Shown here: positions 1 through 6,990 of the stretch, in pieces
Layout: each line of letters begins with the position of its first letter
Numbering within the stretch: the first letter of the stretch is position 1
Source: Deltaproteobacteria bacterium
GTDB taxonomy: Bacteria > Desulfobacterota > Desulfuromonadia > Desulfuromonadales > BM103
Direction: 5' to 3'
Assembly (NCBI GenBank): GCA_005774545.1
Contig: VAUL01000018.1
Span: 1-46,455 of the forward strand
Length of the DNA: 46,455 nucleotides
The notes under the pieces: model-generated
What the model saw: the letters and a program-made list of their open reading frames with translations, nothing else
Database searches by the model: none
Told to the model about the DNA's origin: nothing
Translations under genes and position numbers: made by a program

Positions 1-434
1 CTGCCAGGGGCCGGGACCTCGCCCCGCCAGCTCCAGCGCTCGACGCGCCCCGCTTCGCGGAAGCCGCATTCTTCGTAGAGCGGCCGGCCGGCGGCGGAGG
101 CGGTCAGCCACAGGGCGGATGCGCCCCGCGCGGAAAGCACGCCGGCGGCATGGCGGAAGAGCCGGCGGCCGAGCCCTTCGCCGCGCCGCGCCGGATCGAC
201 GATCAGGTTGCCGATCCACCCCCCCTGCCGGTGCCGGCAGACGGTGACGAAGCCGAGCGCCGCGCCGTCGCTAGCGCGCAGCACGAAGGCGCTGTCGGCC
301 AGCTCCTCACGGTAGAGGGCCAGTTCCCGGGCCGGCACCCGCCACCCCTCGAGGCGGGCCCACAGGAGGAAGGTCTCCCAATCCTGCGGCGACGGCGGGC
401 CGATCGTTCCGGGCGCGGAGCGTTCAGGCCGCAT
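1..434 (-). CDS. GNAT-family N-acetyltransferase, truncated by the window edge
   Basis: The frame reads into the left edge, so the C-terminus is missing. About 144 residues are visible. The acetyl-CoA binding motif A is clear: a beta strand with GNLIVDP followed by RRGEGLGRRLFRHA, then a second strand LWLTAS and the usual YEECGF segment of motif B. The family transfers an acetyl group from acetyl-CoA to an amine; the substrate cannot be told. The ATG lies inside the end of nifV (the two genes share 11 bases, with the nifV stop at 424-426), so translation is probably coupled and the gene is probably transcribed with nifV. Its role next to a homocitrate synthase is unknown. Confidence 0.8.
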   Translation of the reverse strand, partial: MRPERSAPGTIGPPSPQDWETFLLWARLEGWRVPARELALYREELADSAFVLRASDGAALGFVTVCRHRQGGWIGNLIVDPARRGEGLGRRLFRHAAGVLSARGASALWLTASAAGRPLYEECGFREAGRVERWSWRGEVPAPG

Positions 435-1566
435 AATGCGCCTCCACCAGCAGGTCGAGCAGGTCGCCGTCGCTCAACTGGCGCTTCAGAACCTGGCTCC
501 GGGCCCGCACCAGCTCCATGAAGCTCTGCTCCTCGCCGGCGGGGAGGGCGATGCCGAGGGCGGCCAGCCGGTGGCGCAGGCCGTGGCGGCCCGAGTGCTT
601 GCCGAGGACGATCTGCCGGTCGAGGCCGACCTCCGCCGGATCGAACCCTTCGTAGTTGCCGGGATGCTTGAGGACGCCGTCGGCATGCAGCCCGGATTCG
701 TGGGCGAAGACCCGTTCCCCGACCACCGCCTTCCACTCCGGCACCGGCCGGCAGCTGGCCCGGCCGACCAGCTGCGACAGCTCGACGAAGCGCCGGGTGT
801 CGATGCCGGGATCGATGCCGCAGGCGTGCTTGAGCGCCATGACCACCTCCTCCAGCGCGGCGTTGCCGGCCCGCTCGCCGAGACCGTTGACCGTGGTGTT
901 GACGAAGCGCGCCCCGGCGCGGATGCCGGCGACGGCGTTGGCGGTGGCCATGCCGAGATCGTTGTGGGTGTGGACCTCGAGGTCGAGGGCCGGCACGCTT
1001 TCGCGCAGGAAGCGGATCCGGTCGTAGGTGGTGAAGGGGTCGAGGACGCCGAGGGTGTCGCAGAAGCGGAAGCGGTCGGCGCCGCGTTCACCGGCGAGCG
1101 CCATCAGCTCGGCGAGGAATTCGGGATCGGCGCGGCTGGCGTCCTCGCCGCCGACCGACACGTACAGGTCGTGGTCCTTGGCGAAGCCGAGCGCGGTCTT
1201 GAGCTGCTCCCTGACCCAGCCCCGGTCCCGGCCCAGCTTGTGGCGGATGTGGATGTCGGAGACCGACAGGGAGATGTCGACCGCCGTCACCCCCGCGGCG
1301 AGCGAGGCGCGGATGTCGTCGACCACCGCCCGGTTCCAGGTGATCAGCCGGGCGGCGAGGCCGAGTTCGACCAGGGCGCGCACCGAGGCCTGCTCCTCGG
1401 GCCCCATCGCCGGGATGCCGCATTCGATCTCCTGCACGCCGACGGCGTCGAGCAGCCGGGCGATGGCCAGCTTCTCCTCCGGGGAGAAGACCACGCCGGC
1501 AGTCTGCTCGCCGTCGCGCAGCGTGGTGTCGTCGATGATGATGGCGCCGCTGTCGAACGGATTCAT
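424..1566 (-). CDS. nifV: Homocitrate synthase NifV
   Basis: NifV condenses acetyl-CoA with 2-oxoglutarate to (R)-homocitrate, the organic ligand of FeMo-cofactor. The 380-residue product has the DRE-TIM signature DTTLRDGEQ near residue 15, the metal-binding HTHND motif, and GLGERAGNAALEE, all typical of the isopropylmalate/homocitrate synthase family. NifV rather than LeuA is chosen from length (no C-terminal LeuA regulatory domain) and the nif setting. A longer frame starts at 1587, but the ATG at 1566 has GGAGG six bases upstream and is preferred. The gene lies behind a hairpin leader with a terminator (1579-1650), so its expression looks antitermination-dependent. The downstream GNAT gene overlaps its stop codon. 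Confidence 0.93.
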   Translation of the reverse strand: MNPFDSGAIIIDDTTLRDGEQTAGVVFSPEEKLAIARLLDAVGVQEIECGIPAMGPEEQASVRALVELGLAARLITWNRAVVDDIRASLAAGVTAVDISLSVSDIHIRHKLGRDRGWVREQLKTALGFAKDHDLYVSVGGEDASRADPEFLAELMALAGERGADRFRFCDTLGVLDPFTTYDRIRFLRESVPALDLEVHTHNDLGMATANAVAGIRAGARFVNTTVNGLGERAGNAALEEVVMALKHACGIDPGIDTRRFVELSQLVGRASCRPVPEWKAVVGERVFAHESGLHADGVLKHPGNYEGFDPAEVGLDRQIVLGKHSGRHGLRHRLAALGIALPAGEEQSFMELVRARSQVLKRQLSDGDLLDLLVEAHYAA

Positions 1567-1578
1567 CTGTTGCCTCCG

Positions 1579-1616
1579 AAAACGCAAAAGCCCCCGGACC
1601 GTTAAGGTCCAGGGGC
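1579..1616 (-). terminator. Intrinsic terminator in the nifV leader
   Basis: On the minus strand GCCCC-t-GGACC, a short TTAA-containing loop, and GGTCCGGGGGC form an 11 bp stem, followed by TTTTGCGTTTT. It ends only about 12 bases before the nifV start codon, so it would stop transcription before nifV unless it is prevented. Its 5' arm includes the 3' arm of the hexaloop hairpin at 1613-1626, so the two structures exclude each other. Confidence 0.75.
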
Positions 1617-1650
1617 GTCGTTGCCCGTGCTCCGGCAGCCGTGCCGGAAA
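1613..1650 (-). promoter_or_regulatory. ANTAR-type two-hairpin antitermination element, nifV leader
   Basis: Two small hairpins lie in series on the minus strand. P1 (1630-1650) has stem TCCGGC/GCCGGA and loop ACGGCT. P2 (1613-1626) has stem GGGC/GCCC and loop AACGAC. Both loops are six bases with A at position 1 and G at position 4, the pattern bound by ANTAR-domain proteins (known from EutV, NasR and the Geobacter nif regulator GnfR). P2 overlaps the terminator, as in known ANTAR leaders. P1 begins 25 bases after the stop codon of the amidotransferase gene. Confidence 0.7.
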
Positions 1651-1674
1651 TCTGGTGCTCCGATTGGGGGGCGG

Positions 1675-2355
1675 TCAGCGTCCGCCGGGCCGCGCCGCGT
1701 CCAGGAAGTTGGCCAGCAGCTGCCGGGCCAGGGCGCGATGGCCGGCTTCGGCCGCGGCGAACCGGCCGGTCAGCCGGGCCGCGTCGGGAGTCTTGCGGCT
1801 CCAGGCGGCGACGATGGCGCCGTCGACCTCGGGGTGGAACTGCACCCCCCAGGCGTTGCCGGTGCGGAAGGCCTGCCCCGGGCAGCCCCTCGAACCGGCC
1901 AGGTGCGCCGCCCCCGGGGGGATCGTGAAGCTGTCGTTGTGCCACTGGAAGACCGGGAAGCAGCGGGGGATCCCGGCGAACAGCGGATCGGCGGCACCGG
2001 CGCCGGTCAGCTCGACCTCAACCAGCCCCTTTTCGCCGCACCGGTTGCTGCTCACCATGCCGCCGGCCACTTCGGCCAGCAACTGCCCGCCGAGACAGAT
2101 GCCGAGCAGCGGCGTGCCGTCGGCCAGCAGGCGCGCCAGCCACCCCTTGATCTCGCGCAGGAACGGGTGGGCGGCTTCGTCGTGGACCCCCATGGCGCCG
2201 CCGAGGACGATGGCAGCATCGCCGGCCGCCGGGAGGAGCTCGCCCAGATCCGGCCGCACGATCCGGAACGGCACCCGCCACTCCGTGAGCAGTTCGCCGA
2301 ACACCCCGGCGGGAACCTCGGGATCGTTCTGGATGATTGCCAGTTCTCTCTGCAT
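1675..2355 (-). CDS. Class I glutamine amidotransferase (GMP synthase GATase-like)
   Basis: A 226-residue stand-alone class I GATase domain. The nucleophile elbow GICLGGQ and the C-terminal WGVQFHPE of the Cys-His-Glu triad are present, so the protein should hydrolyse glutamine or a gamma-glutamyl compound and pass on ammonia or a glutamyl group. No synthetase partner domain is fused, and the substrate is unknown. It lies between nifV and the divergent nifEN and has its own sigma-54-like promoter, which suggests nitrogen-responsive expression. The ATG is only about two bases from the predicted transcription start and has no Shine-Dalgarno, so the true start may be a downstream non-ATG codon near the conserved AIIQNDPEVP segment. 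Use of glutamine or gamma-glutamyl compounds as a nitrogen source under nif conditions is inference. Confidence 0.85.
   Translation of the reverse strand: MQRELAIIQNDPEVPAGVFGELLTEWRVPFRIVRPDLGELLPAAGDAAIVLGGAMGVHDEAAHPFLREIKGWLARLLADGTPLLGICLGGQLLAEVAGGMVSSNRCGEKGLVEVELTGAGAADPLFAGIPRCFPVFQWHNDSFTIPPGAAHLAGSRGCPGQAFRTGNAWGVQFHPEVDGAIVAAWSRKTPDAARLTGRFAAAEAGHRALARQLLANFLDAARPGGR
1715..1730 (-). promoter_or_regulatory. Possible sigma-54 promoter for nifV inside the amidotransferase gene
   Basis: On the minus strand TGGCCCG-N4-CTGCT matches TGGCACG-N4-TTGCW at all but two positions and keeps the GG at -24 and GC at -12. It would start a transcript near 1704 that runs through the ANTAR element into nifV. 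It lies in coding sequence, and such GC-rich matches can arise by chance. Confidence 0.4.
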
Positions 2356-2367
2356 GAGACGATCTTT

Positions 2368-2383
2368 TGCAAGAACGCGGCCA
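2368..2383 (-). promoter_or_regulatory. Sigma-54 promoter, amidotransferase gene
   Basis: Minus-strand TGGCCGC-N4-TTGCA, with a perfect -12 half and GG at -24. The expected start point is near 2357, directly before the ATG at 2355. Confidence 0.6.
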
Positions 2384-2536
2384 GATCGGCCGGTCGCGGG
2401 AAGCGGGCTATTCCCCTGGCCGGCCGCCGTGCTGCGGTGCGGCCCCTGCCCAAATTATCGGCAGTCGGCCACGCTATTGCCCAAGCGGCCGGCTCGCAAA
2501 CGCCGCAAGCCGGCCGATTCCGCGCGAAAATCGTTC

Positions 2537-2552
2537 TGGCGAGACTTTTGCA
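2537..2552 (+). promoter_or_regulatory. Sigma-54 promoter of nifEN
   Basis: TGGCGAG-N4-TTGCA has exact -24 GG and -12 TTGCA elements with standard spacing. The start point should lie near 2563, giving a leader of about 74 bases before the nifE GTG. No terminator is seen in that leader. No TGT-N10-ACA NifA site was found in the 281-base divergent spacer. Confidence 0.7.
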
Positions 2553-2636
2553 ATTTCATCCGGGCAGGCCTCCCCTCTCAACGGCGCGACGGGACGATGG
2601 CGGTGCGACGCTGCACCGTGCCGAAAGGAGCGTGCC

Positions 2637-3989
2637 GTGTCCGCCAAGCCGAAAATCCGCGAACTGCTCAATGAGAGCGCCTGTGCCCACAGCCCGGCGA
2701 AGAAGAGCGCCTGCAACGCCCCGACCCCCGGCAACACCACCGGCGGCTGCGCCTTCGAGGGGGCGCAGATCACCCTCTTCCCCTACGCCGACGCCGCCCA
2801 CCTGGTGCACGGCCCCCTCACCTGCCTCGGCGCTTCCTGGGAGACGCGCGCCACCAGGACCAGCTGGGAGGGGCGCGACCTGACGCAGATGGGGTTCACC
2901 ACGGCGATCACCAACAACGACGTGATCTTCGGCGGCGAGGAGAAACTCGCCGCCGCCATCGACTACCTGGTCGGGCATTACGCGCCGCAGGCGGTCTTCG
3001 TCTATGCCACCTGCGTCACCGCCCTGATCGGCGACGACCTCGACGCGGTCTGCAAGGCCGCCGCCGCGCGCCACGCCCTGCCGGTCGTCCCGGTGCACGC
3101 CCCCGGCTTCGTCGGCAGCAAGAACCTCGGCAGCCGCCTCGGCGGCGAGGCCGTGCTCAGACACCTGATCGGCACGCTCGAGCCCGAAACGACCACCCCC
3201 TTCGACATCAACCTGATCGGCGAGTACAACGTCACCGGCGACATGTGGCAGTACACGCCGCTGCTGGAAGAGCTCGGCATCCGCATCCTCTCTTCCTTGA
3301 GCGGCGACGGCCGGGTGGCGCGCATCCGCACCGCCCACCGGGCGAAGCTGAACGTGCTGGTCTGCGCCAAGTCGCTCATCTCGCTGACCCGCAAGATGGA
3401 GGAGCGCTACGGCATCCCCTCGGTCTCGGTTTCCTTCTACGGCCGGCGCGACACCAGCGACGGGCTGCGGGCCATCGCCGCGGCGTTGGGCGATGCCGAC
3501 CTGATCGCCCGCACCGGGGCGCTGATCGCCCGCGAGGAGGCGGCCCTGGAGGGACGCCTCGCCCCCTATCGCGAGCTGTTCCGGGGGAAGAAGGCGGTGC
3601 TCAACACCGGCGGCAACAAGGCCTGGTCGATCGCCTCGGCGCTGCAGGACCTGGGGATCGAGGTGGTGGCCACCGCCGTCGGCAAGTCGACCGAGGCCGA
3701 CCGCGAAAAGGCCCGCGAATACCTCGGCCCCAATGGGATCCTGATGACCAGGCCGGGACAGGAGCAGGCGAAGATCATCGACGACACCGGGGCGCATCTG
3801 CTCCTGGCCGGCGGCCGCAGCCTGTACACGGCGCTCAAGAAGGGGATCGCCTTCGCCGACGTCAACCAGGAGAAGAAGAAGAGCTACGGCGGCTATGCCG
3901 GGCTGCTCAACCTCGCCGAGGATCTCAAGAACGCGCTGGAGACCCCGGTGTTTCGCAATGCGGCCAGGAGGGCGCCATGGGAGAAGTGA
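2637..3989 (+). CDS. nifE: Nitrogenase FeMo-cofactor scaffold subunit NifE
   Basis: NifE pairs with NifN to form the scaffold on which NifB-co is matured with Mo and homocitrate. The 450-residue product has GGCAFEGA, GPLTCLGASWETR and YATCVTALIGDD, which supply the cluster-binding cysteines equivalent to the P-cluster ligands of NifD, and VLVCAKS at the position of the FeMo-co cysteine. The open frame extends upstream to 2367, but the GTG at 2637 has AAAGGAG seven bases before it and gives the family's usual length. nifN starts 13 bases before the nifE stop, so the pair is translationally coupled. Transcription is probably from the sigma-54 promoter at 2537. Confidence 0.95.
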   Translation: MSAKPKIRELLNESACAHSPAKKSACNAPTPGNTTGGCAFEGAQITLFPYADAAHLVHGPLTCLGASWETRATRTSWEGRDLTQMGFTTAITNNDVIFGGEEKLAAAIDYLVGHYAPQAVFVYATCVTALIGDDLDAVCKAAAARHALPVVPVHAPGFVGSKNLGSRLGGEAVLRHLIGTLEPETTTPFDINLIGEYNVTGDMWQYTPLLEELGIRILSSLSGDGRVARIRTAHRAKLNVLVCAKSLISLTRKMEERYGIPSVSVSFYGRRDTSDGLRAIAAALGDADLIARTGALIAREEAALEGRLAPYRELFRGKKAVLNTGGNKAWSIASALQDLGIEVVATAVGKSTEADREKAREYLGPNGILMTRPGQEQAKIIDDTGAHLLLAGGRSLYTALKKGIAFADVNQEKKKSYGGYAGLLNLAEDLKNALETPVFRNAARRAPWEK

Positions 3990-5284
3990 ACCGCAAGCCC
4001 GTCAAGCCGCTGCAGGTCAACCCGATCCGCCTGACCCAGCCGCTGGGGGCGACGCTGGCCTTTCTCGGCGTCGACCGCTGCATGCCGCTGATGCACGGCG
4101 CCCAGGGGTGCACCTCCTTCGCCAAGGTCTACTTCACCCGCCACTTCTGCGAGCCGATCGCCATCCAGACCACGGCGGTCACCGACGTCACCGCGATCCT
4201 CGACGGCGGCGACTGGAACATCGCCGAGTCGGTCAGGAACATCGCCGGCAAGAGCGCCCCGGCGCTGATCGGCCTGTACACCACCGGGCTGACCGAAACC
4301 AAGGGGGACGACATCCGCGGCGTGGCCGCCAGGGTCGACTACCCGCTGGTCTGGGTCAACACCCCGGACTTTGAAGGGGGGTTGGAGAGCGGCTGGGCCC
4401 TGGCAGCAAAAGCGCTGATCGAACAGCTGACCGAACCGGCCGCCGCGGTCGATCGCCGCAAGGCGGTGCTGTTGCCGCACGTCGGCATGACGCCGCTGGA
4501 GGTGGAGAAGACCAGGGCGTTCCTCGCCGCCTTCGGCTTCGATGTGCTGGCGCTCCCCGACCTCTCGACCAGTCTCGACGGCCACCTCGGCGAGAAGCAG
4601 AGCGCCCTGTCGAGCGGCGGCATTTCCGTGGCGGAGATCCGCGCCCTGGCCGATGCCGCCCTGGTGGTCAGCGTCGGCGCCTCGATGCGCCCGTGCGCCG
4701 TCGCGCTGCACCGCAAGAACCCGGCGGCCTGCCACCTGCACTTCGAGCACCTCGGCGGGCTGGCGGCCACCGACCTGCTGACGGAACAACTGCTCGCCGA
4801 AACCGGCGCCGCCAGGCCACCCGCGGAGATCGTCCGCTGGCGCAAGCGCCTGCAGGACGCCATACTCGACTGCCACTTCGCCCTCGGCCAGACCCGCTTC
4901 CTGGTGGCCGGCGAGCCCGACTTCCTGGCCTGCGCGTGCCAGCTGCTGCACGAGGCGGGGGGGCGCGTTGCGGCCGCCGTCGCCACCGTCGACGCGCCGC
5001 ACCTGGCGGAACTGCCGGCCGGGCGCGTCCTGGTCGGCGACCTGGAGGATGTCGAGGCGCTGCGCGACGACTTCGACCTGATCGTCGGCAACGGCCACGT
5101 CGAGGCCCTGGCTCATCACCATCACAAGGGTGTGGTGCTGCGCGGCTTTCCCGACTGGGAGACCCTGGGCAACCAGCTCAGGAACGATCTGCTCTACGAG
5201 GGTGGTGCGCAGTTTCTCTTCGACGTGGCGAATGCGGCGGTCAGACTGGCAACTCATCGCTCAGCGCTCAGCACTCGGGACTGA
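3977..5284 (+). CDS. nifN: Nitrogenase FeMo-cofactor scaffold subunit NifN
   Basis: The partner of NifE in the cofactor scaffold. It has 435 residues, with HGAQGCTSFAKVYFTRHF near residue 36 (P-cluster-like cysteine) and GMTPLEVE in the middle domain. The ATG at 3977 overlaps the nifE stop. The last residues (ATHRSALSTRD) are encoded by a heptad repeat that also occurs at 30714 and 46366-46446, so the natural C-terminus appears to have been replaced or extended by repeat DNA. The next gene starts seven bases after the stop. Confidence 0.93.
   Translation: MGEVNRKPVKPLQVNPIRLTQPLGATLAFLGVDRCMPLMHGAQGCTSFAKVYFTRHFCEPIAIQTTAVTDVTAILDGGDWNIAESVRNIAGKSAPALIGLYTTGLTETKGDDIRGVAARVDYPLVWVNTPDFEGGLESGWALAAKALIEQLTEPAAAVDRRKAVLLPHVGMTPLEVEKTRAFLAAFGFDVLALPDLSTSLDGHLGEKQSALSSGGISVAEIRALADAALVVSVGASMRPCAVALHRKNPAACHLHFEHLGGLAATDLLTEQLLAETGAARPPAEIVRWRKRLQDAILDCHFALGQTRFLVAGEPDFLACACQLLHEAGGRVAAAVATVDAPHLAELPAGRVLVGDLEDVEALRDDFDLIVGNGHVEALAHHHHKGVVLRGFPDWETLGNQLRNDLLYEGGAQFLFDVANAAVRLATHRSALSTRD
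5252..5276 (+). repeat. Dispersed heptad repeat at the end of nifN
   Basis: A run of CTCATCG and CTCAGCA-type heptads (with one CTCAGCG variant). Related runs occur at 30714-30737 and 46366-46446. All three lie at gene ends or starts. Here it is coding. Confidence 0.6.
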
Positions 5285-5290
5285 CTCGCA

Positions 5291-6301
5291 ATGTCTACCT
5301 ACACCGACACCATCCGCCGCTGGGCGGCCGATGACCGCCGCGCCGGCCCGCTCGCCGACGCCGACGGCACCGGCGAGGTCGGCCTGGGCGCCGGGGAGGC
5401 CGGAACCCGGCTGGCAGTGCGCTTCGCCCTGCGCCTGCGCGGCGACCGCGCCGAAACCGTGCGCTACCAGGTATTCGGCTGCGGCTTCACCATCGCCGCC
5501 TGCGCTGCGGCGGCGGAACTGGCCGAGGGGCACACCCTGGCCGAGATTGCCGTCATTGCGCCGCCCAGCGTCGCTGCCGCCCTCGGCGGCCTCCCCGCGG
5601 AGCGCGGCTACTGCGCCGACCTGGCCGTGGCGGCGCTGCAGGCGGCGGTCGAAAGCGCCGGCAGCAGCCGTCGTCCCGTTGTTGGAGCGCTGGCGGCGGA
5701 CGACGACCACGCGCCGCGCGTGACGGCCGCCGCCCCCCTCTACCGCCTGCTGACCGACAGCCCCGCACCGCCCGGCGCGCCGGCGGTCGACCGGCATCTC
5801 TTCGCCTGTCTCCTCACCGTCGCCGCCGGCGAGACGGACGATCCCGGCGCCGCCCTCGGCCTGAACGACGCCGAGCTGGCCGACCTGCTCCACCTCTACT
5901 TCCCCGCCGTCACCGCCGCCACCCTCCGGCCGTTCTGCCGGCCGGCGGTGGACCCTCTGCCGCAGGGCAACGTCGACCTCCTGCAGCTGCTGCTCGGCTA
6001 TCTCCCCTGCGATGCCGACGGCTGGCAGCCGGTGCCGTCCCTCTGGCTGGCCCGCACCCTTGCCTGCCGCGCCGCCCGGCCCGGCCATCTGTGGCGCTCC
6101 ATGGGGCTCTTTGCCCGCGCGGAGCTGACCGCCGCCATCCACCGGCACCTCCCGGCCCTGGCCGCGGCCAACAGCCGGGGGATGCGCTGGAAGCGCTTCC
6201 TCTTCAAGCAGCTGTGCGAGCAGGCCGGCGGCTCCCTGTGCCAGACGCCGGACTGCGGGGCGTGCAGCGACTACCCGCTCTGTTTCGGCGAAGAGGCGTG
6301 A
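5291..6301 (+). CDS. nifQ: IscU/NifU-like domain fused to molybdenum donor NifQ
   Basis: The protein has 336 residues and two parts. Residues about 40-125 resemble the IscU/NifU scaffold (VFGCGFTIAAC at 62-71, a TLAEI segment, and GYCADLAVAAL around C108). The usual first scaffold cysteine, in a P-x-CGD motif, is absent; that region reads GLGAGEAG. Residues about 165-336 are NifQ, ending in the cysteine motif C317-x4-C322-x2-C325-x5-C331 that binds the Mo-Fe-S cluster from which Mo passes to NifEN. The gene follows nifN by seven bases and should share its transcript. The fusion could place Fe-S building and Mo delivery on one chain; with one ligand missing, the N-terminal part may instead be a docking domain. 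Function of the NifQ part is well supported, that of the N-terminal part is inference. Confidence 0.85.
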   Translation: MSTYTDTIRRWAADDRRAGPLADADGTGEVGLGAGEAGTRLAVRFALRLRGDRAETVRYQVFGCGFTIAACAAAAELAEGHTLAEIAVIAPPSVAAALGGLPAERGYCADLAVAALQAAVESAGSSRRPVVGALAADDDHAPRVTAAAPLYRLLTDSPAPPGAPAVDRHLFACLLTVAAGETDDPGAALGLNDAELADLLHLYFPAVTAATLRPFCRPAVDPLPQGNVDLLQLLLGYLPCDADGWQPVPSLWLARTLACRAARPGHLWRSMGLFARAELTAAIHRHLPALAAANSRGMRWKRFLFKQLCEQAGGSLCQTPDCGACSDYPLCFGEEA

Positions 6302-6329
6302 CCCGTCGGCACCTGCCCGGAAAAGGCAC

Positions 6330-6352
6330 GGCCCGGTCTTGACGACCGGGCC
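6330..6352. terminator. Hairpin between convergent genes
   Basis: GGCCCGGTC and GACCGGGCC form a 9 bp stem with a five-base loop between the nifQ stop and the end of the minus-strand secreted protein gene. No strong U-tract follows on the plus strand; on the minus strand CCTTTTCC follows. Probably a shared weak terminator. Confidence 0.5.
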
Positions 6353-6383
6353 GCAGCACGTCTTCCCCGGGGAACCCTCCCCG

Positions 6384-6797
6384 CTACTTCGGCGGGAAGG
6401 CCGCCGGATCGATCACGAACCAGACGTTGTTGATCCCCTGGCCGCCGGTGTCGCCCGGGCTGGCGTCGTTCATCCAGTAATAGAGGGGATAGCCGCGGAA
6501 GGTCGTCTGCTGCTTGCCGTCGGCACGGGTGATGACGGCGAAGTCGGCGGCCGTGGTCCCCTCGGGGGGCGCCACGCTTTCGCGGTAATAGAGCGGCCAC
6601 TTGTCGATACACGGCCCGGCGCAGGAACTCTGCCCCGGCGCGTCCTTCTTGAACCAGTAGAGGGTCTTCCCTTCGGCATCGGTCAGGTAGGCGCCGATCC
6701 CGTCCTTCTTGGCGATCTTGACGGCATGATGGTTGGCAAATGCTGCGGCCGGGAGGAGCAGCAAGGCGGCGACGAAAAGAGCGGTCAGGGCTTTCAT
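6384..6797 (-). CDS. Secreted protein with lipoprotein_15-type repeats (COG4315-like)
   Basis: A 137-residue protein with a clear signal peptide (MKALTALFVAALLLLPAAAFA, cleaved near residue 21). The mature part has two repeats of the pattern YLTDAEGKTLYWF-KKD...C-AGPC-x3-WP and FRGYPLYYW-MND, matching the 'secreted repeat of unknown function' family (PF03640). There is no lipobox cysteine, so it is probably periplasmic and soluble. GGGAGAA precedes the ATG. The biochemical role of the family is not established. No operon partner is evident; the giant gene upstream ends at its own terminator. Confidence 0.8.
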   Translation of the reverse strand: MKALTALFVAALLLLPAAAFANHHAVKIAKKDGIGAYLTDAEGKTLYWFKKDAPGQSSCAGPCIDKWPLYYRESVAPPEGTTAADFAVITRADGKQQTTFRGYPLYYWMNDASPGDTGGQGINNVWFVIDPAAFPPK

Positions 6798-6929
6798 GGC
6801 GGTTCTCCCGTAACAGTGACGTTGACGTTGGACATCGCTCGACGCACCCCGTCCCTCGACTTCAGGACCACGCGTAGATCATACCACTATCCCCGGGACC
6901 CGGCCAGTTCGGGGCCGTCGCGGCCCCCC

Positions 6930-6972
6930 GGAAAAGCAACGGGCCGGCCCCTGGCAGGGGCCGGCCCGTTGC
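6930..6972 (-). terminator. Strong terminator after the giant repeat protein gene
   Basis: GCAACGGGCCGGCCCCT and its perfect complement form a 17-18 bp stem with a minimal loop, followed by TTTTCC on the minus strand, about 20 bases after the stop codon. Confidence 0.85.
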
Positions 6973-6990
6973 CGCCTGTGCCGGTTACGG

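Noticed and set aside
436-1605. Long plus-strand frame opposite nifV
   Set aside because: No domain, no ribosome binding site, and fully antisense to a well-supported gene.
2563-2636. Hexaloop hairpin in the nifE leader (CGGTGC-GACGCT-GCACCG) as an ANTAR site
   Set aside because: The loop starts with G, not A, and no terminator follows, so the ANTAR pattern is not met.
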